A DNA stretch of 64,000 nucleotides from Undaria pinnatifida (Eukaryota; Sar; Phaeophyceae; Laminariales; Alariaceae), in assembly GCA_012845835.1 (NCBI GenBank), contig JABAKD010000002.1, positions 11,444,120-11,508,119 on the forward strand, in the 5' to 3' direction. The translations under genes were made by a program, and so were the position numbers. Below the pieces are notes generated by a model. It had not been told where the DNA came from. It searched no databases and saw only the letters and a program-made list of their open reading frames with translations. Positions 23,701 through 34,300 of this stretch are shown here, piece by piece. The first letter of the stretch is position 1. The number at the start of each line of letters is the position of its first letter.

Positions 23701-25074
23701 AGGAACATTGCCAGGAACGTTTCGGCTGAAAAAGTTCAACCCCTACCGTGGGAGGACACCTCAAGTAACCCTAACCTCGGTAAAAAGGTGCACCTTTACT
23801 GTAGTGCAGCAGAGTGTCAAAAGGCCGACCTTCTGAGCACCCTAAAAAAAATCAAGTGTCAAACAAAACGTGCGGATTTGCCCACGTGCTGTGTAGCTTG
23901 CCGTGATTTTCGCCGTTCGAAAAGGTGCTCCTAAAAGGCTAACGTTTGTTGTTTGCCGACGCCCTGTGGATTTGGCATCATAGCTGACTGTCCAAAAGGT
24001 GTTCGGAAGATCTATCTGTTCCCCGCGTTTTACTACGTCGACGAAACGGGGGAGGCCCGTCCATCAAGAGAAAATACTCAAATGCCTGGCTTAGCTGGCC
24101 AATCCAGGGGCTATCTCATGTCTGCCCATGCTATCAGCAAGAGCCCCAACTCGCTTGCGCTCGGCGTGCCCGTGCAAACCTGCGCGCGACGACCTGCACC
24201 CCGAGACTGGCCCTGGGGGGCTCGTTTAAATTTTCTACAGCCCATTGCGATCCCGATTCCCGACACAGACATGCTTCATCCTCTCTATCAAGCACAATAA
24301 GCATCGCTTTGCCTATTGCTTTATTTTTCGCGCGTTTCGCAGACAAGGCTACCCTTCCCCAGGTTCTACTATGTCGACAAAACGGGGGAGTCCCGTCCTT
24401 CCATGCGGCAGCCCAACTGACTAATATCTAATACACACCTGGTATATCTTGACAAATAAATGGCGTCATCGCGGGAAAAAAACCAAGGAGTTACGCGTGT
24501 GGCATTACCGTACTATTAATATACACCTGATAAGAAATACAAACACTGGTACAGGCTGGGTTTCTCTGAGGGAGAGAGTGCGTGCGATAATGGATAATAA
24601 ACCCAGCCAGTATAACGGTTCCCGGATTCTTGGTATTCGTGCAAATATCAGCCCGTCTTTCTTCTTTCCCTGTTTCTTGGTACTGAAGGTGTTATGTCCT
24701 GTCCTGTAGTCTGTTGAGCTCGTACTCGTAAAAGGTTAGCCAATTTCCCACCCGAACTACATTAGGCCTCAGAACACCACGCTCTATGGCGAGAGGGTCG
24801 GGGTCCCCCGGGTGCCGCTGGCGCTTTTTGTGTTTTACCGACGGGGTTTCCCCTGGTAGCTCCATTGTGTCGGGTTGTGATTTGTAATAGAATCGCGCCG
24901 AGGCGATCGGGTACGACAAATACAACGTGTCGTAGCTACCCTTCTTAGCTATGCGCGGAGGGGAGCTAGAGTATGAGTGGATGTCAAGCTGGGGGAAGCT
25001 CCCTGTTGCCCTCTCGAGGAAAGGAAACAACCACGCTTAAGTTCTGTAGGGTTTGTGGATTCCAGGTAAGGGTA

Positions 25075-25620
25075 TCGGGGCCTTGTAGAACTTCCGGCAG
25101 TTTCGGGTACGGGCATGTGTTACAGAACTTCCAGAAGTTCCGGGTATTGTGGCACAGGCATACATAACTCATGAAAGTTCCGGGCGGGTACAAAACATGC
25201 TGTACCCGTACCCCGGGTATTGTAGCACGGGTCTTACAGAACTCACAGAAGTTCCGGGTACGGGTATGAAAGTCTCACAGAACTTCCAGAAGTTCCGGGT
25301 GCGGGTATGAAAGTCCTATAAAACTTCCAGAACTTCCGGGTATTGTGGCACGGGTGTGCAGAACTTCCAGAAGTTCCGGGCAGGTGTAAACATGCTGTAC
25401 CCGTACCCCAGGTCTTTATGGCACCGGCGTACAGAACTTCCAGAAGTTCCGGGAACGGGTATAAGTGTCCTACAGAAGTCACAGAAGTTCTTTGTAGGTA
25501 ACACCCGGGGTAAATACCCCGGGTATGGTTTTGTGTGTACCCTACAGACAGAATGAAGATAGAAAGTTCGAGTGCCGGTATGAATGTCGTACAAAACTCA
25601 CGGAAGTCCTGGGTACGGGC
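25075..25620. repeat. Minisatellite with ACTTCCAGAAGTTCCGGG core
   Basis: About nine units of roughly 40 bases. Most contain CTTCCAGAAG, two inverted TTC/GAA pentamers as in a heat-shock element, alternating with GTACCCGTACCCC or GGGTATTGTGGCAC. Confidence 0.75.
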
Positions 25621-26892
25621 AATTCCCGGATAAATACCCGCCTCAAAAGTGGCGAAAAAACAACAAATTGACTGGTCGAAAAAAGACACAATTAATGGTC
25701 AACGGCCGTGGCATATTGTAGGGTTTCCACGATTGTGATTCCGCCTTTCCCTATTTGTGGGGAGAGCGGGAGGGCTTTCAACCCCTTTGGACGTGCACCC
25801 TCGGCTTTAGGGACAAATATCTTGAAATGAGTGTTGAAAAAAAGTGTTGAGGTGAGAGTTGAAGTGAGTGTGGCCTGTTTTGGCAGCAGTAAAAGAGTCA
25901 GCGACTTGAATACGAGACGCTGTGCAAACCAACTACAACAAATCTCACGTGTAAAACTCGAGGACCCGATTTGGGAGTATCAGTTTGGGTAGCCGAAGGT
26001 GTCGTACGCTTGATTAACCCCTACATAGCCGTACCCATGTTGTGCGGGACAAAATAATTCAAATGCGATATATTGGTACTCTAAACGACATACCTGGTAC
26101 ATACATTTTTGGTTTGTGTAGGTTTTGTGATGGGCGTTCGATTCGATAATTGTCTTTCTCGTAAAGCCGATACACTTTTTGGTATAACATTCTAGTATAC
26201 CATAATAAATACTAAAAACCATAATTGGTGTACCAGGTATCATCGTAAGTTTCTTCCAGTTGTAAAAGGGTTTAAAAGACCGTCGAGATTAGCCGTTAGG
26301 CGAGAGTCCGGTGGGATTCAGCAGGAACAGTGAAACGCATATTGTATTCGTGGCGAACATCCAAGGGGGTTTTCCTTCAAGGGGATGTTCCGTTCGTCAC
26401 GTAAGCATGTTGTTAGTGATTAGAGCAGCGCGTTTGGTGTGCCGGGAGATTTTTCCCAAGCGGAAAATATAAACAGCTACTTGTATGGCCGGGTTTTCCC
26501 GTCTCTGTCTTGGCTGAGATAGAAAAGCTCGAATCCAAACGTCGGGAAGTATCGTGTAGCTGGACTCTTTTTTTTTTCGGCTAACCAGCGGTGTTTCGGT
26601 GGTCTTTTTTGTGTAGTAAATCAAGGCGGGGTTTCCGGTGTAGGCGTCGCAGACAGGGCAACAGGGTCAATGACGAATCAGTCACGAAGAAAAGGATATT
26701 CCTGCGTATGTATCCAAGCAGGAAGCGCACGTCCAGCGTGTCCACTCTTCACATCCTTGCCCTCTCGTTTGCTGGGGTCAATAACCATCTTTGCCAGAAG
26801 AATCACTGACTCCAAGCGACGCGATGGCTCAAAATGTCAGATCCCCAGGCCTCTATGGACGTTTTTTAACCTTTGATTACCGCGTTTGCACT

Positions 26893-26996
26893 CAGCGGCC
26901 TTCTGGGCAAGCCGTGTTCTCAAGTGTCGTCCCTTTCCACCCGCGGTACGTGACTTCATTTTGTGTCGCGTGTAGGGTACAGCGTTCCCGGACATA
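26893..26996 (-). mobile_element. Truncated tRNA-derived SINE copy
   Basis: Contains only the 3' body (CTTCTGGGCAAGCCGTG block on the plus strand); the tRNA-like head is missing. A more decayed relative is at about 8,085-8,215. Confidence 0.5.
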
Positions 26997-27204
26997 ACAA
27001 GAAAACCGTGTTATTGTCACCACTACTGCGTTTGCCATACGGCAATGCCACCATGAACTTAAACGTCGATCACCGATAAACACTCCCGGAGACAAGAAGA
27101 AAACCGTATTGCTACTCTTTTGCTGGCCATCCGACAATGTACAGTATGCCATGTGAGCTTCAATGTCGAACGGGTCTGGTGCACTATTTGTTTTTGTCGT
27201 GAAA

Positions 27205-27460
27205 GTTCATGGACGTTTTATGGAAGCTTTCATGGAAGCGGTGGAAACTGCCATGGAAGTGGTGGAAGCTTCCATGGAAGCGGTGGAAACTGCCATGGAA
27301 GCGGTGGGAGCTTCCATGGAAGTGTTGGAAGCTTCCGTGGAAGCGTAGTTTCCTTGCAAGCTTCCGTGGAAGGTTCCGGAAGCTTTCGTGGAAGCTTCCA
27401 TGGAAGCTTCCGTGGTTCCGTTGAGGCTTCAATAGCTTCCGTGGAAGCTTCCATGAACTT
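27205..27460. repeat. 18-base GGAAGCTTCCATGGAAGC minisatellite
   Basis: About fourteen units of GGAAGCTTCCATGGAAGC with GGTGGAAACTGCCAT variants. Several frames stay open across it, which is a property of the repeat and not evidence for a protein. Confidence 0.85.
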
Positions 27461-28092
27461 CCACGGAAAAACCCGATAGTGCAGGAGACCGGGGTCTGGT
27501 GCACTATCGAAGACTCATAAACGTTCACAGAAATATGAAGAAAAACTTTTCACTATTATTATGCTGGCCATCCGACAATGTGGAGCATGAGCTTGAACGC
27601 CGATCATTCGCGAAACATCGCCAAACGCAAGTAGAAGCCTATATCACTGTTGTCATGTTTGCCCTTCGTCAACCTGCAGGGTAAGATTCAACGCCGGACG
27701 CTTCGTAAAAATCCCCAGAAAAAAATAAGGAAACCAACGGAAACCAAGCAAGGGAAACCCCCCGACAGCATAGATAACTTCCCTTCCGACAACGTACAGC
27801 ATGATAGGCTATTAATAGCTCCAACGTCGACCGCTCATAAACACTCCGAGCGAGACAAGAAAACCAAGAAAGCCCAAGCAAAGGAACCCTACCTGCACAC
27901 TTAGTAGCATGTACCACTATGGACGGAAATGTAAGGACCGTTGGGGTACTGCGATTAAATCTAAACGGTCGCTGTGATTCCGTCTAGAGTGGTATGTCAC
28001 TGTTAGGGACACCGCAACCGCCTCTTTCCTTACACGCCCCGCCGCGCAAAAGGATGATGGGTGTCATCGAGTCGACCATCTAGTCGACCGTC

Positions 28093-28353
28093 TCATCGAT
28101 GTTTCCGAAGGACCTTCGTCGGCGACAATGATGACAACCCTCCCGAGTGAAAACCTTCGTAGCCGCCGCTAGCATCACGCCACTCCGCTAACCGGTAATG
28201 TTGGGCTCGTCGGGGTTGCCTATCTTGCCTGGCCTGCCTAGGTTGCCGCAAACCGCTTTGACTGCGGACAGAAGAGCGGTGCACAGACGAACCGATGCCG
28301 GTCACGCCCGCTGCCAGTTGAACCTTGCTTGTACCGCGAGCGTGCATCGTGGG
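28093..28353 (-). CDS. Probable last exon of the unknown gene
   Basis: Acceptor tccaccgccacag|CCC, phase 0, 86 codons then TGA. Reads PTMHARGTSKVQLAAGVTGI and an Arg/Gln-rich part including RQPRQARQDRQPRRAQ, ending TKVLRKHR. The acceptor region is tandemly duplicated just upstream (28,404-28,455), where the AG is changed to AA. Assignment to the same gene as exons A-E is inferred from strand and phase. Confidence 0.45.
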   Translation of the reverse strand, partial: PTMHARGTSKVQLAAGVTGIGSSVHRSSVRSQSGLRQPRQARQDRQPRRAQHYRLAEWRDASGGYEGFHSGGLSSLSPTKVLRKHR

Positions 28354-31300
28354 CTGTGGCGGTGGAAATAAGGTGTGGACACGGAGCGGGATCGCGTACG
28401 GGTTGTGGCGGTGGAAATAAGGTGTGGACACGGAGCGGGATCGCGTACGGGTTGAGCATGAAATAATTATGAGTGTAGACGTGGTCAAAGGTCGAGGCTC
28501 AGAACCTGCGGTCATCGAGACTGCGTGTGGACCTTACCATACTCTTCGATCAGAGCTGCACGCCACAGACAAAAGCGCCAAAAGTAGGGTGCACGCACGC
28601 TCTTGAGATATTTAATGTAATTATGTGAGTGCTTCTTGTATAATATATAATATTTGCCATCTGATAATGTACAGGTCAAATCTCGATCTCTCATATAATA
28701 GTTGAAGCAAGAAAATAAACCAGAATGAAATGAAGCAAAGAAGACATGCTGGACGCTGGCTAACCTTACATGATGCCGTCCCTCAAACGGGTACTTGCTG
28801 ACACATATCATTTATATTCTATGTATCACCTCACAATGTGCAGCGCTTGTTCCGATAACCACATCCACACATGAAAGGAAGTCTAGCATACAATATCACA
28901 TCCACACATGAAAGGAAGTCCAGCATCATACATTTACTTCAGACATGGAAGATGTTAATTGTGTCACCTCCAACTGATTCTACGATAGCCCCCCCCCAAA
29001 AAACAGCGATTTTCTTTAATAAGCGTTTCATGGCTGCTCGACACGAGGAAAGGTGCTATGAAAATAACATATCCATGTGCTGTCTTGTTTGCAGAGGACT
29101 ATCAAACGGTGACATCGGGGTCGCAAGGGGCACGGTGTTTAACGAGATACGGCCGGGAGCTGGAATCAAACCCGTAGAACGAGTTCTCTTTACAACCCAT
29201 TGATGATGGCGTCAGAAAAATAGCCATGCACGCACCTGTCCTGCCGAATACAATTGGGGCCGTCCCTTCCCGAACATCAACATCCGCCTCTCGGCAATTT
29301 TCATCTCCAGCCGAGTTATGTCCTGAGTAAGTAACGCCGCAAAAAGTAAGCAGTGACTAAGCAGTAACTAGGCAGTACGCGCAGATGCAGCATGCGCGGT
29401 GGGGGCTATGAGGAGGAACATGCCGGCTCCTTTGGGGCTTGAGAAGGAAAAACACTCCAAAATAAAATGACGATTGAATGAATATTAAAGGACTTGACTA
29501 CAGCATCGACCGATCGAAGGGGTATCACGGAGGCGTATGGTAGGGGCTGCCGGGGTAGAGGGTGCGTCCAAAGTGGAGCGAATACAAGGGGCTGTACTGA
29601 TAGAAGTCTTGAGGTATACCATTTTTTGGCTGAAACGTTTGCTCTAAATGACGACGCTCCTAAACTGCCAGCTACCGTTCGTTTACAGCGTTTGTTTACA
29701 GCAGTGTTCCTCGTTCAAGTGCACGGCAATTTCGTTAGCTGACCTCGACTAACTAACGCCGTTAAATCTTTTGAACTTTGAGAGGGAACAACCGTCGAAA
29801 GTAGTAAACGAAGCATCGGTTACATGACGATTGAAGCATCGGTCACACCGCCGAGGTAGGGGGTATATCCGGACCGCAGTGTAACGAGCTGTTTGTTGAA
29901 AACGTACGCAGTAAGCGCGGATGCAGCATGCGCGGTGCTAAGCAGGGGGGCGTGTTAATGGTTGCGACTTGCGATCATGCATCGTTCGACCGGGCGAGTA
30001 ATAACCGATTACCATAGCGCCCTTGTTCATGGTGATTCAGGATTAACACATTAACCTCGGCTCTACCACGTCCTTTCGCCCAAACATCGATTGACACGAT
30101 TATCGTTACTATAAGTACTAGTGTTACTATTTTTCCCTTCGACAATGCAGCATAGATGCCGTTCCAATAGAAATTAAATGTCCTACCGTAAAGCAGTCGT
30201 GTCTCTTCTATGACTCTCTGCCAACAAATGACATGCGATGGCGATGACAACTCTGTGCCGCCTCATTTTCTGTGGCATGGTGTAGCTAGTTCCTGGCGAC
30301 TCCGCACGGTATGACGCCAACTCTCAAAAAGGCCACCAACAGCTCCACCGACAGGTGACCCAAGCGTCCGTTCGTTAAGTAAGGTGTTTTGATTCCGACG
30401 CGATGAGGATTTACGCGCTACGAAAGACACCAAGGCCTTTCATGGCAGACAGGGCTCTTGAACTATTAATAACATGGTGGAAAGGGATGAGTCATCCCTG
30501 CAGCAGATTCTAAGAAATTTCTGATCTCATAACATGAGGAGAGCTCAATATCGTCACCGACATCACCCGAAACATGACTTCGAAGGCATTCGCTCGAGTA
30601 TATCCGACCAACTCTCCTGCTCGCCAGGTCTAAAACAAATATACTCGTAAAAGTATCAGAACCACCGGTAGTTCCTAGCTTGAGGAGCTCAACCGTAATA
30701 CTAACTTTATAACACTATAATTATAACGCTAATATTAACATTATCAGAAGGTCAGAAGGTCAGAAACACCATATGGCCCCGAAAATGCAATGTCTAGCGT
30801 GGGACGACTCGGGTACTGTTGTAACGTTGCGACGTAGCTTAATACGTACCTGGTGTTTAGTATGGGACCAATGAGGTCTCTCTGCTGCGACCATCCAGAT
30901 GCTCTCGCCCAGGGTAACTACTCCCGCGTTAATTCTCTGGTAATCAACGCGGCACCTCGTTGCAGAGAGTGGCTACCCCGGTACTAACAACAACGATGTT
31001 TTCGGCGGTACACCCCGCCACCAACGATGGGCAGGCGGGATGGTCTGTATTTGGTTCTAACCTCCTGGAACTTGTCCTGCCGCTGTCGGGTATCGATGGC
31101 AACCGCGGAGTGGACTCACCCTGGTAATTCTCCAAGTAACACCAGGAAGTTTTCCCGAAAAGGGGGCGCCCTGCTGGTGCCCCCTCTTATTAGTTTCAGG
31201 CTGCTGTTGCAACGTTGCCACGTAGCTTAATCCGTATTATAAAGTTTGGGATCAATGAGGCCTCTCTGCGGCGGCATGAGATCACACCCATACGTGTTGC

Positions 31301-34300
31301 CCCTTCCCCATTATATCAATGTCGTCGCTCGTTTGTATCAAATTTTGAATGAGGGTTGTTTCTCTTCCTGACCACCCCCAAACTTCTAACCGAGTCCCTT
31401 AGGGGATCGGCTGTCGTGGGTCGTCTCGAGGGAACGCTGCGTACGACTCCACCAACTCCTCCGACGGTGATAAAGCGTCAGGGTCTATGAACGCCGTGTC
31501 GCGTGAGCGCTTAGTTCCCCTTGGCGCCGCCGCTGATGCCGTCACTCCTGCGCATCTGCCGGCTATGGAGGCAGACCTTCATCCGGCATACGTCATTAAA
31601 ACGTCCATGGCCGTACTATCCTTTTGGTGGCTACCTGCCCCCCCTGCTCTAAGAAAGTTCAAAGTGTTCCGCTTGTCCTCCATACCGGCATAACATCAGG
31701 TATTCGTTACGTGCCAAGTCCATGGCATGATTCATTGCGCACGATTCGTTGGGTTGCACTTCCAAATTTTCTCATCAGTCAGTTTTAAGGTATTACTACT
31801 TGTAGTGTAGTGGAATCTTCAAGTGAATAGAGTGAGAAACAAACCATGCACGTCTACCGCACTATGATCGCTAATGTAATACCGTGCAATACCGTGTAAT
31901 ACCGTGTAATACCGTGTAATACCGTGTAATACCGTGCAGTACCATGCAATACCATGGTCGTGTCGTGTCGCTAATGTAATACGGTGCGTGATACTATGGC
32001 CGTGTCGTTTGCTCTTTGTGTTTAACGCCCTGCGTGGACTCTTAGAAAAACAGGCGAAATCTCACCGCCAAGCTATCAAAACCTCACGGATAAACAAGCT
32101 TAACCTCACCGACAAGCCATGAAAAACAACACGGACAAGCCACCAAACCCTTAGCCATCAATCCTCCCCGATAAGCCACCAAATTATCACCGACAGGTTG
32201 CCCAGCGCCCATCAGCTAGTTCATTCCGACATGGTGACGAATATGGCGTCGTTTTATCTTTGTGTCGCGTGTCCCATCGTCAGCTCTTAGACGCAACCAC
32301 CAAAACCTCACCGACAAGCCACCGAACCCTCACCGATACGCCATCAAAACGTCACCGACAAACCGCCAAATCCCCACCTACAGGTGGCCCAGCGTCCGTG
32401 TTCTAAGTTGTTTTTCATTCCAAAATAATGGCGAATGTGATGTCGTTTATCTTTGTTTATTGTGCCCCTGTGAAAACCCCCAGAAAAATCCAGCGGAATC
32501 CCGCCGCCAAGCTATCAAAATCTCACCGACAAGCAACTAACACCTCACCGACAAGCCACCGAAGCCTAACCGACAGGTGGCCCAGCGCCCGCCTGTTTTT
32601 TTTTTTGTTTCATCCCGTCGTGATGACGTTTGTGGTGTCGCTTTCTCCTTGCGTCTTGTGCCCCTGCGTCAACTCCTCGAAATACACAACTAAACCTCGC
32701 CGACAAGTCACCAAGAAATAATCGATAAGTTACAAAAACATTATCGACAAGCTATCAACAGCTCACCGATAGGTGGCCCAGCGTCTGCCTGCTATCTTTT
32801 CTTCATTCTGGCATGGTATCGAATGTGGGATCATTCTCTCTTTTCGCAAGGTGCCGCCGAGCTAAATATTAGAAAAATCTACCAAAAACCTGACCGCCAA
32901 GCGATCAAAACCCCATCGATAAGCCACCAAAACCTCACCGACAAGCCACCAAATTCTCACCGACAGGTGGCCCAATGTCCGTCTGCTGGGGTTCAACGCT
33001 CGAGCGATCGTACTTTGAGCCGTACCCACCCTTCTTCTAGTCGTGCGCGGCCGCCCGTCCAGCGGGTTTGTTGTCGTCGTTGTCGTGATCGGAGGCACGA
33101 GCAGATCATCATCATCATCATCATCATCACCGCCCGCGGCAAAATAGTCGTTCGCAAATATGACCCCGCCGTAAGGTTGTCGGATAATCAGCCTCTCGTT
33201 AGCGATGAGGTCTGCCGTGTGGAGCCTAGGGGGTGCCCGGAACGCTGGTGCTTCCATGCGGGTCAGAGCGGCCTGGATAATGTGGGGGCGGGTGGGGTTG
33301 AGGAAGAGGGGTGAGGGGGCGAAGGAGCGGCGGGGGCAGGGGGGGGCAGGGGGAGGGGGAAGGGATGGGGGGGAAGGAAAGGGAGGGGGCGGGGGCGGGG
33401 GGGAAGGAGATTGCAATTTATTGCGCTTGTGTCGCTGTAGGTTGTGGTTGATTGCCTTACTGCATGGTCTTGCAGAAAAGGAACCATGTCATGAGAAAAG
33501 CTGCACGAGTTTGCAGGCCTCGAAAACCACGACATTACCAATGGTATTGGTCGAAAGTCGCATTTGTAATAAGCGTGAAACTTTCAGTGCTGCTGTTGCG
33601 ATCTGGCTTGTGTCAATCAACACTCGATAAACAGTTTGTTTAAGCTGTTTTTCTAACGATGTCACCATTTAGATGTGCGTGTGCGCTGCAGTGCTGTACC
33701 GATGTACACAGTGCTTTACGATATCGAATGGGGGCATGCTGGATCACTATGTGTGAACTCGGTAAACACATGAACAAAAGTCCACGAAACATTGAGGGCA
33801 GTTCAAGGCAGATACATGCATAGTGTGCATACGCTACACGGCTATGGCTGACGCACGGAAAAAAAGTGTCTATACAACGAGAAAACATCGAACGTTCTCG
33901 GAAATGGGACTTGCGAGCACGGCGCCGTTTTTGGGTGGCGTACTGTTTGTGCCTCCTGACTCAGGGAAAACAAAGACCAATACGTTTAACACCTCTAGAA
34001 CTTAGGTATCTGGGAACCGTAGGCGCCGTTGTTTGTGTTTTGTTTTTGCTGGCTGTACTCACGTGTCTCCTTATGGCGAAATTCGCCTCCTTTGGCGACA
34101 TAATCCCCAGTGCTGTCGCCATTTTAGCGATGTCCTCAGTACGAGCACGCCCCTCGGGCGGCAGTGTCGATGCGTGCAGTTCAAACGAAGTCGGGGGGTG
34201 CTTGCTTTGGTCCAAACGCAGTATCTGAGAAACTACTTTCTCGCGGTTTTTTAGCACTGAGCTTGGTCGCCCCGAGTTTCCAGTGTTGATGCTCGTAGCC

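Larger units (their letters stand above)
22441..28092. other. Gene-poor stretch of dispersed repeats and minisatellites
   Basis: Contains three 65-base CCACGCTGTCGCCCACG units (22,605-22,760), a MITE, a dispersed repeat, a short duplicated frame (YYVDETGEARPS, about 24,035; YYVDKTGESRPS, about 24,371), two minisatellites, a truncated SINE and several 85-bp repeats. No gene supported. Confidence 0.5.

Noticed and set aside
27120-27479. Open frames reading repeated MEASMEAVE or FHGS units
   Set aside because: An 18-base repeat is open in several frames at once, so this is no evidence for a protein.
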